DNA of 64,000 nucleotides, from positions 310,001 to 374,000 of the forward strand of contig NZ_RZTZ01000003.1 in the NCBI RefSeq assembly GCF_004005475.1, read 5' to 3'. Shown here one piece after another: positions 7,491-16,131 of this stretch. Position 1 is the first letter of the stretch; each line of letters begins with the position of its first letter. Both the position numbers and the translations under genes were made by a program. Origin of the DNA: Niallia taxi (GTDB taxonomy: Bacteria > Bacillota > Bacilli > Bacillales > Cytobacillaceae). The notes under the pieces are model-generated. The model ran no database searches and was not told the DNA's origin. It saw nothing but the letters and a program-made list of their open reading frames with translations.

Positions 7491-7866
7491 ACGATTTTGC
7501 CTGCCTTTTCCGTTCTTCTTCTACCTCTAGATTCTTTATATCCCCCTGAAGGCTAGATAAACAGCTTGTACAAAGCTTCCCTTCTCTAATTTGAGTGCCA
7601 CATTTCGCACAAGGATACCCTAGGTTTGGAAATTGGGACAGCTTAATTCGACCTTTTTTTATCCATTTATATATTAACGATTTTTCCACACCAGTATTTG
7701 CTACCACTTGCTCCATTGGTGCTGTTCTGTTTTGCTTCTTACGGATGAAGTGATATACCTTCTCATAATCCTCTTCTTCTTTTTTATAGCACTTAGGGCA
7801 AATATCCCTAAGATTATTTACAACATAAATGTCCCCACACTTAGGACAATTAGCTAAATCAGCCAT
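7468..7866 (-). CDS. yvyF: YvyF-like flagellar-operon zinc-ribbon protein
   Basis: This 132-residue protein of the 'flagellar operon protein' family (B. subtilis YvyF) has an unproven role. Two zinc-ribbon pairs are visible: CPKC at residues 7-10 with CPKC at 23-26, and CAKC with CTSC near the C terminus. Between them lies a helix-turn-helix-like stretch (VEKSLIYKWIKKGRI), so nucleic-acid or protein binding is possible. The ATG at 7866 follows GGAGGGAAAGAAACA; a longer in-frame reading would run into comFC. It is 25 bases from comFC, as in B. subtilis. Confidence 0.88.
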   Translation of the reverse strand: MADLANCPKCGDIYVVNNLRDICPKCYKKEEEDYEKVYHFIRKKQNRTAPMEQVVANTGVEKSLIYKWIKKGRIKLSQFPNLGYPCAKCGTQIREGKLCTSCLSSLQGDIKNLEVEEERKRQAKSSTYFTGK

Positions 7867-7891
7867 TGTTTCTTTCCCTCCATTAGTATCG

Positions 7892-8584
7892 TCATCTTGC
7901 AATAGTAAAGGAATAGACTGTACTTGCACCTGCGGCCTTTAACACCTTTGCTGCCTGCCTTACTGTTGCACCTGTAGTATATATATCGTCAACCAGCAGA
8001 ACATGTTGAGCATTACAACTAGTATTAATTGCCGCAGAGAAGGCAGCAGTATTTTCCAATCGGTCCTGCCGTTCTTTCTTTGACTGTTTTTCACCATGGG
8101 TTCGGGTTAAAAGCGGTTTATACTTTATTTGAGCATACTCAAGAATTGCTTCTGCCTGATTAAAGCCCCTTTCGTACAACCTTTCAGCACTTAATGGCAC
8201 AGGAGTGACAACTCTCCCTTTCACTAAGCTCTTCGGAAAATATTCAGCAAAAGCGCCTGCAACTTGATGATCTCCTCTATATTTAAACTGTGCAATCTTC
8301 TCCTTTAAAAAATCATTATAACGAAAAATCGAGGTGTTCCCGTCCAGCATGCCTTTCCAGCTCGGGTTGCTTTCCCATTTATAGCAATCAAGACAAACAT
8401 CCCCTTTTTTGAAGCGAGCATCTACTAAAGCAAAGAGACGACAGCACATATTACAGCGTTCTCCTTCAATAATCTCTAATTTGCTCATACAGTCCTCACA
8501 TAATAGAAAAGTCTTTTGCTTCTTAACCAAATTAGTCCAATTTAAGACTGGTCTTAATGAGGTTAAGCAAATCGTACAATTCAT
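7892..8584 (-). CDS. comFC: ComFC, competence phosphoribosyltransferase-like protein
   Basis: This 230-residue protein is needed for DNA uptake in transformation. The N terminus has several Cys pairs (CTIC, CEDC, CNMC, CLDC). The C-terminal PRTase domain has the PRPP loop VLLVDDIYTTGATV. The ATG at 8584 overlaps the comFA stop (ATGA) and is preceded by GGGAGGGGACAA; a TTG 18 bases upstream was rejected. It follows comFA directly with no comFB between them, unlike B. subtilis. Confidence 0.95.
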   Translation of the reverse strand: MNCTICLTSLRPVLNWTNLVKKQKTFLLCEDCMSKLEIIEGERCNMCCRLFALVDARFKKGDVCLDCYKWESNPSWKGMLDGNTSIFRYNDFLKEKIAQFKYRGDHQVAGAFAEYFPKSLVKGRVVTPVPLSAERLYERGFNQAEAILEYAQIKYKPLLTRTHGEKQSKKERQDRLENTAAFSAAINTSCNAQHVLLVDDIYTTGATVRQAAKVLKAAGASTVYSFTIAR

Positions 8585-10086
8585 TTGTCCCCTCCCATAC
8601 AAGGAAGGAGCATACCCTTTTTTGCTGCTTCCTTATTACTATTGGTAATTTGCTGTTTTGCCTCAACCATACTTTTCGTTTTTCCGTAATGAAAAAAAGC
8701 GACGTCACCAAATGGATTTTTAACGCTTCGCCCTGCTCTACCGGCGATTTGAATTAGTGCACTTGCAGTAAACACAGCATCTTCTGCACCTAACACTGCA
8801 ACATCAATATTAGGAAAAGTAACACCTCTTTCCAAAATCGTCGTAGTAATCAGTAACTTTATTTCCTTATTTCTCATCCTTTTCACCTTTTCTAATCGCA
8901 TGGGGTCGGCAGCATAAACAGATTCGATATTGCTGTCCAGCTTCTTCAATATCGACATCACCTTTTGTAAATAAGCGATTTTCGGTAAAAACAATAAAAC
9001 CTGCCTATCTGTGATTAATCTTTCCTTCAACCAAGTAAGCAGCGTGAATGGCAGCTTTTCTCGGCGGAGCTTCTTTTCCCAATTTCCACACCAAACAAAG
9101 TGCGGGACGGGAAGTGGATGTTGATGAAAGCGTGCTGGAATTGTTACATAGTCAATTTTGTTATCTTGGCATTTTCGTTGCCAGCTTTTGTTGGGAGTAG
9201 CTGTTAGATATACCATTGAAGAGTTTTGTTTTCTTGCTTTCCTCACTGCATACTGAAGCGTTTTATCTACCGAATATGGAAATGCATCCATCTCATCAAG
9301 GATAACAAGATCAAATGCCTTCTCGTAACGATAAAGCTGATGTGTTGTGCTAATGAGGAGAGGGCTGTATGTCAGCTTATCCTCGCTGCCTCCATATAAC
9401 GCGATTACATTTATATCAGGAAAAACCTGCTGCAGTCTTGGTGCCAATTCAAGCACAACATCTGTTCTTGGTGTGGCAATACACACTCTCTTTTTCAACT
9501 GAAGTGCCCTTTCGATGCCTTTAAATAAAAGCTCTGTTTTTCCTGCTCCACATACTGCCCAGACCAGCATCTCCATACTTTGTTCGACTGCTGTTACAAT
9601 CTTTTCGGAAGCGTGCTGCTGCCCTGATGATAATGTTCCTTGCCAATCGAGCCTGCATACAGCAGGTATTGGTGCATCCGGACCCGTCCAGCTTAATAGA
9701 GGGGTGCATTCGGAAAGTCTACCCATCATGACACAATTACGGCAATAGGTGCATTTTCTTCTGCAACGTGCGCAATAAAAGGACGCGAATAGCTTCAGCT
9801 GGTCATTTCCACAACGCACACACATTATTTGCTTATGGTTTTTTATTATTGCTGGCTGATACGTGCAATATCCATTCCGATAATGTGTTTGAATTTCTTC
9901 TAATGAGAAGGTGGTCTCCTCCAGTAATAATTTTTTGCCTTGTAGTGCTGATTGAAGTTTTTTGTTGTAGGGAAAGCTTGGGTTTATTGTGCGCGGATGG
10001 CAAGGGAGATCAATTATTCGGGACAGTCCAGGACTGTAGGTGAGGGTGGGAAGAAGTTCATTGTCAGGTGAAAGTCTAAAAAGCAT
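8581..10086 (-). CDS. comFA: ComFA, ATP-dependent DNA translocase of competence
   Basis: This 501-residue DEAD-like helicase (B. subtilis 463) pulls single-stranded DNA into the cell. Zinc-binding cysteines lie at about 89, 92, 105, 108, 112, 115 and 118. Walker A is GAGKT at 180-184 and the DEAD-type box is DEMD at 264-267. The C-terminal helicase domain has TTTILERGVTFPNIDVAVLG and QIAGRAGR. The ATG follows AAGGAGGCTAAGTT. It leads the comFA-comFC-yvyF unit. No convincing ComK box was seen in the short upstream gap. Confidence 0.96.
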   Translation of the reverse strand: MLFRLSPDNELLPTLTYSPGLSRIIDLPCHPRTINPSFPYNKKLQSALQGKKLLLEETTFSLEEIQTHYRNGYCTYQPAIIKNHKQIMCVRCGNDQLKLFASFYCARCRRKCTYCRNCVMMGRLSECTPLLSWTGPDAPIPAVCRLDWQGTLSSGQQHASEKIVTAVEQSMEMLVWAVCGAGKTELLFKGIERALQLKKRVCIATPRTDVVLELAPRLQQVFPDINVIALYGGSEDKLTYSPLLISTTHQLYRYEKAFDLVILDEMDAFPYSVDKTLQYAVRKARKQNSSMVYLTATPNKSWQRKCQDNKIDYVTIPARFHQHPLPVPHFVWCGNWEKKLRREKLPFTLLTWLKERLITDRQVLLFLPKIAYLQKVMSILKKLDSNIESVYAADPMRLEKVKRMRNKEIKLLITTTILERGVTFPNIDVAVLGAEDAVFTASALIQIAGRAGRSVKNPFGDVAFFHYGKTKSMVEAKQQITNSNKEAAKKGMLLPCMGGDK

Positions 10087-10191
10087 AACTTAGCCTCCTT
10101 ATAGAATTTTTGTCTGATGTATTGTTGATCCCCCTTCCGTTTTTTCTATGTTCCTCTATTATCTTCTCTATTTATCCTACGCATTCCTTCT

Positions 10192-10231
10192 AACAAAAAT
10201 AAGAGCCTATCTAATTCTTCATTAGATAGGC
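10192..10231 (-). terminator. Intrinsic terminator after degV
   Basis: Perfect 11-bp arms gcctatctaat and attagataggc flank a five-base loop. A T-rich tail follows in the minus direction. It separates degV from comFA. Confidence 0.9.
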
Positions 10232-10237
10232 CATTGT

Positions 10238-11077
10238 TCAGATTTTTTTCATCCAGCCAAGCCCCATCGAACCCTCACCAAGATGAGTTCCGATGACAGC
10301 ACCAAAGTAGCTGATGGAAAATTCAATATTAGGAAATCTCTCAGCAAGCTCTGCTTTCCATTCGTGTGCTTCTTCTTCTCTGTTCGCATGAATTATTACT
10401 GCTTGGTACTCTTCCCCGTTTGTTGCTTCTGCAAGCAAATCAACAATTCGTTTCATTGCTTTTTTTCTTGTCCGGATTTTTTCAAACGGAACAATTACCT
10501 TGTCAGCGAAGTGCAGCAATGGTTTAACCTGTAGCAGGCTGCCAATTAATGCTTGGGCACTGGACAAGCGTCCTCCCCGCTGCAGATGAGCTAAATCATC
10601 TACCATGAAGTAGGCATGGCTTGTTTTTTTGAGCTCTTCCAATACAGGAATAATATCTGCTGCCGTTTTGCCGGATTTGGCAAGCTTAGCAGCTTCTATA
10701 GCATAAAAACCCTGGACCATGCAGCTTATTTCTGTATCAAAAGCAAATACATTAATATTATCCACCATATTTCCAGCAGTAATTGCGCCCTGGTATGTCC
10801 CGCTAATACCACTTGATAGATGAATGCTGATTACTTCATCATATTCCTTTGAAAGCTGCTCAAACAGTTCAGCAAATTTTCCAATTGACGGCTGAGAGGT
10901 AGTCGGAAGTGCTTTTGACTTCACTTCTTCATAAAATTGACCTGCTTGCAAGTCTACTTCCTCTTCATAAATCTCGTTGTCAAACACAACTGTCAATGGA
11001 ATCATATGTATATCATATTTGTCTCTTACTTCTTTCGTTATATAAGCAGTACTATCTGTTACAATAGCTGTTTTCAT
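10238..11077 (-). CDS. degV: DegV family fatty-acid-binding protein
   Basis: This 279-residue DegV (EDD-fold) protein belongs to a family that binds a fatty-acid acyl chain; several members act in fatty-acid kinase (FakB) systems. The first strand and loop (TAIVTDSTAYI) and the TTSQPS motif are the family's ligand-binding signatures. The C-terminal part has AVIGTHLGEGSMGLGW. The ATG at 11077 has AAGGAAGG upstream at long spacing. It lies between degU/sda and comFA, as in B. subtilis. Confidence 0.93.
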   Translation of the reverse strand: MKTAIVTDSTAYITKEVRDKYDIHMIPLTVVFDNEIYEEEVDLQAGQFYEEVKSKALPTTSQPSIGKFAELFEQLSKEYDEVISIHLSSGISGTYQGAITAGNMVDNINVFAFDTEISCMVQGFYAIEAAKLAKSGKTAADIIPVLEELKKTSHAYFMVDDLAHLQRGGRLSSAQALIGSLLQVKPLLHFADKVIVPFEKIRTRKKAMKRIVDLLAEATNGEEYQAVIIHANREEEAHEWKAELAERFPNIEFSISYFGAVIGTHLGEGSMGLGWMKKI

Positions 11078-11213
11078 TTTTATATAATACCTTCCTTATC
11101 TATACAGATGTATGTATATTTTAACTAAAAAACAATATATTTGCACCAAATATAGGCTGATTTTATTATTATAGTCAAAAAGGTATCTTATACTGATTCA
11201 TAGATGAAAAGAA

Positions 11214-11345
11214 TCAAACAGTCAGTTCCCGACGATTTACTTCTTCGAATAAGATGGAAATAAATTCTTCCTCCAACTTTAAGGATATCGCCAGGTGATA
11301 TGCTTTTATCAGCTCAGCGTTTGAAAGAATACAAACTCCGCTCAT
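11214..11345 (-). CDS. sda: Sda-like checkpoint inhibitor of sporulation kinases
   Basis: This 43-residue protein is encoded in the gap between degV and degU. It matches the Sda pattern: LSNAELIKAYHLAISL, then EEEFISILFEEVNRREL, against the B. subtilis helical hairpin LSDELLIESY...DFIELIENEIKRRSL. Sda binds the dimerisation domain of KinA-type histidine kinases and blocks entry into sporulation after DNA damage or replication stress. The ATG follows AGGAGTGTTTGAG, a strong ribosome-binding site. In B. subtilis sda is elsewhere in the chromosome, so this may be an extra or relocated copy. No clear DnaA box was seen upstream. Confidence 0.8.
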   Translation of the reverse strand: MSGVCILSNAELIKAYHLAISLKLEEEFISILFEEVNRRELTV

Positions 11346-11450
11346 CTCAAACACTCCTATCCCTATATCTATGAATATTCTGCACTATTCGTCATATGAT
11401 GGACATAGGAATATTTTACTATTTCCGCTACTTTTTTGGCAAAAAAGTGA

Positions 11451-11478
11451 ATTCCTGCCCATGAATTAGGACAGGAAT
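11451..11478 (-). terminator. Second hairpin after degU
   Basis: Arms attcctgccc and ggacaggaat (10 bp with one mismatch) are followed in the minus direction by TCACTTTTTTG. It lies about 20 bases beyond the main degU terminator and may be a back-up stop before sda. Confidence 0.6.
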
Positions 11479-11499
11479 CGACATTTATTTTAAATAGAT

Positions 11500-11526
11500 A
11501 AAAAAAAGCTCCCCATAAGGAAGCTT
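11500..11526 (-). terminator. Intrinsic terminator after degU
   Basis: Arms agctccc and ggaagct (one G-U wobble in RNA) begin right after the degU stop codon. Seven T residues follow in the minus direction. Confidence 0.85.
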
Positions 11527-12216
11527 TTATCGTACTTCTACCCAACCGTTTTTGATTGCAACAACAACTGCTTGAGTACGGTCATTAACGTTCATTTTTT
11601 GCAAAATATTGCTGACATGGTTCTTAACTGTTTTTTCACTTATGAACAACGCTTCCCCAATACCCCTGTTGCTCTTTCCATCTGCAAGAAGCTGGAGCAC
11701 TTCGCACTCACGGCGTGTCAGAAGATGAAGCGGTCTTCTTATTTCAACAGTTTGTACATAATGATCTCCGCCGCCTGTCTCTTCCAATGCTAACCTGCGG
11801 TATTCATTAACAAGGTTATGAGTTACTTTCGGATGAAGATAAGATCCTCCATCAGCAACCACTTTAACTGCTTCTACAAGTGCATCTGCATCCATTTCCT
11901 TCAACAGATAGCCACTTGCACCAGTTTTTAATGCATGTGTTACATAGTTTTCATCATCATGGATCGACAGGATAATAACCTTTGTATCTGGAAATTTCTC
12001 CAGCAATTGTCTTGTTGCCTCCACACCATTTGTTGTCGGCATATTAATATCCATGATTGTTACATCCGGCTCATATTGCTCTACCAATTGGATAGCTTGT
12101 GAACCGTCATCACCTTCTGCGACAACCTCAAAGCTTGATTCAAAATCCAGGATACGTTTAACACCTTCCCTGAACAATTGATGATCATCTATAATAACTA
12201 TTTTCGTTGTAGCCAA
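11527..12216 (-). CDS. degU: DegU, response regulator
   Basis: This 229-residue NarL/FixJ-type regulator has the same length as B. subtilis DegU. The receiver domain has the acidic pair DD at 10-11 and the phosphoacceptor D56 in IMDINMP. The C-terminal LuxR-type HTH has [20 protein letters not shown] and [11 protein letters not shown]. It controls exoenzymes, competence, motility and biofilm genes according to its phosphorylation state. The start is TTG at 12216: GGGGAGG lies eight bases upstream and position 56 then falls on the conserved Asp. An upstream GTG overlaps that ribosome-binding site and was rejected. It pairs with degS, 36 bases upstream. Confidence 0.97.
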   Translation of the reverse strand: MATTKIVIIDDHQLFREGVKRILDFESSFEVVAEGDDGSQAIQLVEQYEPDVTIMDINMPTTNGVEATRQLLEKFPDTKVIILSIHDDENYVTHALKTGASGYLLKEMDADALVEAVKVVADGGSYLHPKVTHNLVNEYRRLALEETGGGDHYVQTVEIRRPLHLLTRRECEVLQLLADGKSNRGIGEALFISEKTVKNHVSNILQKMNVNDRTQAVVVAIKNGWVEVR

Positions 12217-12252
12217 TTGTTTCGCCTCCCCTAATCTCACTTATCAATTTCA

Positions 12253-13395
12253 TTAATTTTTAACTGGAACATTAATCATGACGAGCGTCCCTGATCCAAT
12301 TTTTGAATCAATTGATAATTCCCCTTCGAGCAATTCTACTCTTTCTCTCATCCCTATTAAACCAAAAGATTCCTGTTTTTTAACACTTTTGTCAAAGCCT
12401 TTACCATCGTCTTTGATGACAACAATAACTTGATCGCGCCTCATTTCTATTTTTACGAGGATTGTCTTGGCTTCGGCATGCTTTAATGCATTTTGAACTG
12501 ATTCCTGAATAAGCCGGAACAGCGCTACCTCATATTTGTTTGGCAGTCTGAAGTCCTTGCCTATTGTCGTAAAGCCGATACTTGCTGTTTGATAATATTC
12601 TTCCGTCGTTTTTAAGTATTTCTTTAATGTTGGAACAAGACCTAAATCATCGAGTGCCATCGGGCGAAGGTCGTAGATGATTCTTCTCACTTCATAGAGT
12701 GCGCTGCGAACCATAAGCTTAAGATTTTTTATCTCTTCAAATGCTTCCTGAGCGCCATGCTCCTTATATATTCTTTCTATTAAATCAGAACGCATCATGA
12801 CATTTGCCATCATTTGGGCAGGTCCATCATGAATTTCCCGTGAGAGTCTTTTCCGCTCTTCCTCTTGGGCCCCAATTATTTTCAAGCCGAAATCCTGCTT
12901 TTGCTTTGCATCCTCAAGTACTTCTCCGACCTGCTTCAAATCACTAATCAAGTATTTCATTACGACTGTGATTTGGGTAACAAGATGATCTGCCCGTTCA
13001 ATCGTCTCATCCAAACCGATCAGCCTTCTTTCAATATCGTCACGTCTGTCTCGATATTGCTTTTCAAGATGCCGGTTCATGCTTAAATCCATTTGCAGGC
13101 TGTGGGCTTTTTCATATGCTTCACGCACTTCTACCTCGGAGTACTCGTTGAAATGCTTACTCACCTCTGACAGGCGTTTTCTCGCAAAGCGGGATTGTGC
13201 TTCAAGCTTATCTCCCTCTTCAATTGTTTGAAGGACTAGATTCCTTATTTCCTTCAGCTCTTCGGTCAGCTTTTCATAATCCTTTCGACACTGTTCTCCA
13301 ATGCGAAATATTTCATCCTTGCTGGAGCTGACAGTCTCAACCATTTTTTCTAAAATGAAATCTAGTGTTTTTGTATCAAATTTCCTTATTATCAT
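12253..13395 (-). CDS. degS: DegS, sensor histidine kinase
   Basis: This 380-residue cytoplasmic kinase (B. subtilis 385) phosphorylates DegU. The N-terminal half is a long coiled-coil sensor domain. The dimerisation/phosphorylation site is SREIHDGPAQM with His at residue 189, the number known from B. subtilis. The HATPase domain has KHAEAK and DDGKGFD plus GLIGMRERVELLEG. There are no membrane segments. The ATG at 13395 is preceded by GGAGG at 11 bases; an upstream in-frame extension was rejected because it lacks family similarity. Confidence 0.96.
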   Translation of the reverse strand: MIIRKFDTKTLDFILEKMVETVSSSKDEIFRIGEQCRKDYEKLTEELKEIRNLVLQTIEEGDKLEAQSRFARKRLSEVSKHFNEYSEVEVREAYEKAHSLQMDLSMNRHLEKQYRDRRDDIERRLIGLDETIERADHLVTQITVVMKYLISDLKQVGEVLEDAKQKQDFGLKIIGAQEEERKRLSREIHDGPAQMMANVMMRSDLIERIYKEHGAQEAFEEIKNLKLMVRSALYEVRRIIYDLRPMALDDLGLVPTLKKYLKTTEEYYQTASIGFTTIGKDFRLPNKYEVALFRLIQESVQNALKHAEAKTILVKIEMRRDQVIVVIKDDGKGFDKSVKKQESFGLIGMRERVELLEGELSIDSKIGSGTLVMINVPVKN

Positions 13396-13772
13396 ATTAT
13401 ATAATTCCTCCAAAAAGGTTGAAAACCCTTCCTGTATCAAATCTTATTTTAGCGTGAAAGTGGAAAATATGTATAATTTCATGGGTAAATAATATAAAAT
13501 CGTTATATAGACATATATTATACCCAATTAAAGTAATACTATTTACCTAATTAAGAAATTTTTAAGGAATATTTTTTATACGGAACAAATGTCCTTTGCC
13601 CTATTTAGTATTTACAAAAAATACGGCTGATATCAAGCTGCTCCTTGCATTTACCTATCCACTTTCCATATGACTGCTTTTTTATCAGGGACTTTTTAGG
13701 CATGGAGTTTTACTTATTATAACATGGCAATATCGGACTAATATTAAAATTCTGTTACAAACACATCAACAA
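13396..13772. other. Intergenic region before degS
   Basis: This AT-rich stretch separates degS from the divergent yvyE. A TATAAT-like hexamer on the minus strand at 13517-13522 could serve degS but has no good -35. No ORF or structured RNA was recognised. Confidence 0.5.
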
Positions 13773-13801
13773 TTGAAGAATGAAGAATGTCGAATTATAA
13801 T
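13773..13801 (+). promoter_or_regulatory. Sigma-A promoter of yvyE
   Basis: TTGAAG-N17-TATAAT, with a perfect -10 and a good -35 at optimal spacing. It lies about 85 bases before the yvyE start. Confidence 0.75.
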
Positions 13802-13887
13802 GAAATAAGGCTATAAAATATTATATTCTTATTTGTTCGTTATAACAAACATTTTTGCTTTTTTTATTTAGAAAGGAGCTGTTATGA

Positions 13888-14520
13888 ATGCTTCCTTGCT
13901 ACCATACTGTAAAAGGTTATGGAGAACATGAGATCATCATACAGAAATCGCGTTTCATCGCACATGTTTGCACTTCAACTAGTGAAGAAGAAGCACAAGC
14001 GTTTATCATAGATATTAAAAAGAAGCATAAAGATGCAACCCATAACTGTTCAGCATACTTAATTGGTGAAAATGACCAAATCCAAAAAGCAAATGACGAT
14101 GGAGAGCCAAGCGGAACAGCCGGTGTACCAATCTTAGAAGTGCTGAAGAAAAGAAAACTGAAAGATACAGTGGTTGTCGTTACTCGCTATTTCGGGGGAA
14201 TTAAGCTGGGAGCCGGCGGCCTTATCCGTGCATACGGAAAATCGGCCTCAGAGGGTATAACTGCGACAGGAGTCGTGGAAAGAAAACTAATGACAATTAT
14301 TGGCGTTACAATTGACTATACATTCCTCGGTAAAATAGAGAATGAATTAAGAACCTCCCCTTATCAATTAAAAGAAATCCATTATCTGGAGTCTGTTGAG
14401 ATTGATGTATATGTCGAGACCGAAAAAATCCAAACCTACAAGAATTGGATGACAGAATTAACGAATGGCCAAGGCATACTAAAAGAAAAAGAAGCCGTTT
14501 ATTTAGAAACTCTTATATGA
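13888..14520 (+). CDS. yvyE: YigZ/IMPACT family protein YvyE
   Basis: This 210-residue protein has an N-terminal UPF0029/IMPACT domain (SRFIAHVCTSTSEEEAQAFI, HKDATHNCSAYLIG, then DDGEPSGTAGVPILEVL and VVVTRYFGGIKLGAGGL). A C-terminal YigZ ferredoxin-like domain follows. Family members are linked to translation or stress control, but the bacterial role is not settled. The ATG follows AAAGGAGCTGTTATGA. Its position divergent from degS and before the LCP gene is the same as in B. subtilis. Confidence 0.93.
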   Translation: MLPCYHTVKGYGEHEIIIQKSRFIAHVCTSTSEEEAQAFIIDIKKKHKDATHNCSAYLIGENDQIQKANDDGEPSGTAGVPILEVLKKRKLKDTVVVVTRYFGGIKLGAGGLIRAYGKSASEGITATGVVERKLMTIIGVTIDYTFLGKIENELRTSPYQLKEIHYLESVEIDVYVETEKIQTYKNWMTELTNGQGILKEKEAVYLETLI

Positions 14521-14657
14521 ATATTTTCCCTTCTCTTATTAAAAAATTCCTTAACAAGAAATAAAACACTAGTTATTATTATGGGATGAGATAGTAAGAT
14601 AAGAATAATGTAATGGCTATGACTAGTTTCCAAAATCAACGCTTAAAGGAGAAACCA

Positions 14658-15827
14658 ATGGCATCGAATAGAGAATCTTATGTTAATTATAATAAAAAGA
14701 AGCGAAAGAGAAAAAAAATCCTGACATTTATCCTTGTGCCGCTGCTTGTCATTGTTGCAAGTGGAATTGGCTACGGCGCATTCCTTTATACAAAGGCTAA
14801 ATCGGTAGCAGATGACTCTTATCAGCCAATCGATAGAGATTCTTCCCTACGCAGTTCAGCAGTAGATCCAGACATTGATGATATATCCATTTTATTTATC
14901 GGAGTGGATGACAGTGAAAAACGCTCTTCATCTTCTGGCACAACAAGATCCCGCTCGGATGCACTAATGCTTGCAACATTAAATGAAAAGGAAAAATCAG
15001 TTAAGCTGCTAAGCATACCGCGTGATTCCTATGTGTACATCCCTGAACGAGGCTATAGTGATAAAATCACCCACGCCCATTATTTCGGCGGTGTGAGTTC
15101 AACAATTGATACAGTGGAAAACCTGTTAGACGTACCTGTCGATTACTATGTAAAAATGAACTTTGATGCCTTCATGGATGTTGTTAATGCACTTGACGGA
15201 ATTGAAGTAGACGTTCCAGTTACATTCACAGAGCAAAACTCGAAGGATCAAAAAGGCTCTAATGCCATTCATTTAGAAGAAGGCTTGCAAACACTTAATG
15301 GCGAGCAGGCTTTAGCCCTTGCAAGAACAAGAAAAATTGATAATGATATTGAACGTGGTAAACGCCAGCAATTGATTATGAAAGCTGTTATGAATAAGGC
15401 AGTTTCTGCTCAAGCGATTACGAAATATTCGAAGCTGATGGAGGCTGTCGGCGATAACATGACAACAGACCTTTCTTTCAGCAATATTCAGTCACTTCTT
15501 GCATATGCAACTGCTGAAAACGGATTGCAGGTGGAAAGCCTGACATTACAAGGCAGTGATGGCAACGTAGACGGTAAGTATATTTACCAATTAGATCAAA
15601 CAGCATTAGAAGAAACGAAAGCAATCCTGCAGGAGCATCTTGGAATCAGTGATGAGCTTTCTGATACAAACAGTACAGATACAGATACAACAACTGATAC
15701 TACTGGTACTGGCACTACTGATACTTCTTCTGAAAGCACGACAGACAGCAGTACAGGTACGACAGATAGTACAGGCACAACTACTACAGATTCGACTTAT
15801 TCTGAATCAACAGGTACAACCAATTAA
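14658..15827 (+). CDS. tagV: LCP family cell-wall polymer ligase with Thr/Ser/Asp-rich tail
   Basis: This 389-residue LytR-CpsA-Psr protein transfers teichoic acid from its lipid carrier to peptidoglycan. After a basic N terminus (NKKKRKRKK) a single membrane anchor spans about residues 20-42. The extracellular LCP domain has the substrate Arg/Asp motifs (ILFIGVDDSEKR, SRSDALMLATL, LLSIPRDSYVYIP, LALARTRKIDNDIERGKRQ). The last ~50 residues are a low-complexity T/S/D/G tail, likely a wall-spanning linker. The ATG at 14658 follows AAAGGAGAAACCA. It corresponds by position to B. subtilis yvhJ/tagV, next to tagO. Confidence 0.9.
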   Translation: MASNRESYVNYNKKKRKRKKILTFILVPLLVIVASGIGYGAFLYTKAKSVADDSYQPIDRDSSLRSSAVDPDIDDISILFIGVDDSEKRSSSSGTTRSRSDALMLATLNEKEKSVKLLSIPRDSYVYIPERGYSDKITHAHYFGGVSSTIDTVENLLDVPVDYYVKMNFDAFMDVVNALDGIEVDVPVTFTEQNSKDQKGSNAIHLEEGLQTLNGEQALALARTRKIDNDIERGKRQQLIMKAVMNKAVSAQAITKYSKLMEAVGDNMTTDLSFSNIQSLLAYATAENGLQVESLTLQGSDGNVDGKYIYQLDQTALEETKAILQEHLGISDELSDTNSTDTDTTTDTTGTGTTDTSSESTTDSSTGTTDSTGTTTTDSTYSESTGTTN

Positions 15828-15834
15828 TTTTACT

Positions 15835-15869
15835 AAAGAAGATGGACAAGCAGTCCATCTTCTTTTTTT
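15835..15869 (+). terminator. Intrinsic terminator after the tagV-like gene
   Basis: Arms aaagaagatggac and gtccatcttcttt flank a five-base loop and are followed by a T-run. Confidence 0.93.
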
Positions 15870-15946
15870 ATATTTCCCCTATAAAACGGTTAGTTTTTGT
15901 AAATACTATTGATGCTGTTAAACTACCAAGAATGAGGGAAACAACC

Positions 15947-16081
15947 ATGATTAAATCAGTTTGGTCTTTAATTAATTATGCGCTTGAAAGGCCGTTGTTT
16001 TCAGAACATGATTCATTCCTGATGGATGATGAAGAGGATGTAATGCCGGCACTAGAGAGCATTACAGATGATGATCTGTGA
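15947..16081 (+). CDS. Small hypothetical protein with acidic tail
   Basis: This 44-residue protein was not recognised. The ATG at 15947 follows GAGGGAAACAACC. The N-terminal half is amphipathic (MIKSVWSLINYALERPLF) and the C-terminal half is strongly acidic (MDDEEDV and TDDDL). It lies alone between two strong terminators, so it would need its own promoter. A longer in-frame reading starts inside the preceding terminator and was not used. Confidence 0.5.
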   Translation: MIKSVWSLINYALERPLFSEHDSFLMDDEEDVMPALESITDDDL

Positions 16082-16090
16082 CCACATAAC

Positions 16091-16124
16091 AAAAAAAGCT
16101 TACCCATTCAGGTAAGCTTTTTTT
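16091..16124. terminator. Bidirectional terminator between the small gene and tagO
   Basis: Arms aaaaaaagcttacc and ggtaagcttttttt form a 14-bp palindrome with a six-base loop. A/T runs lie on both sides, so it can end the plus-strand small gene and the minus-strand tagO. Confidence 0.92.
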
Positions 16125-16131
16125 ATGTGCT

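Noticed and set aside
12217-12240. GTG start for DegU eight codons upstream
   Set aside because: Its codons contain the ribosome-binding site GGGGAGG used by the TTG start, and the TTG start gives the exact family length and D56.
15640-15912. Alternate-frame ORFs in the Thr/Ser/Asp-rich tail region of the LCP gene
   Set aside because: They arise from the low-complexity DNA and run into the terminator; no ribosome-binding site is present.
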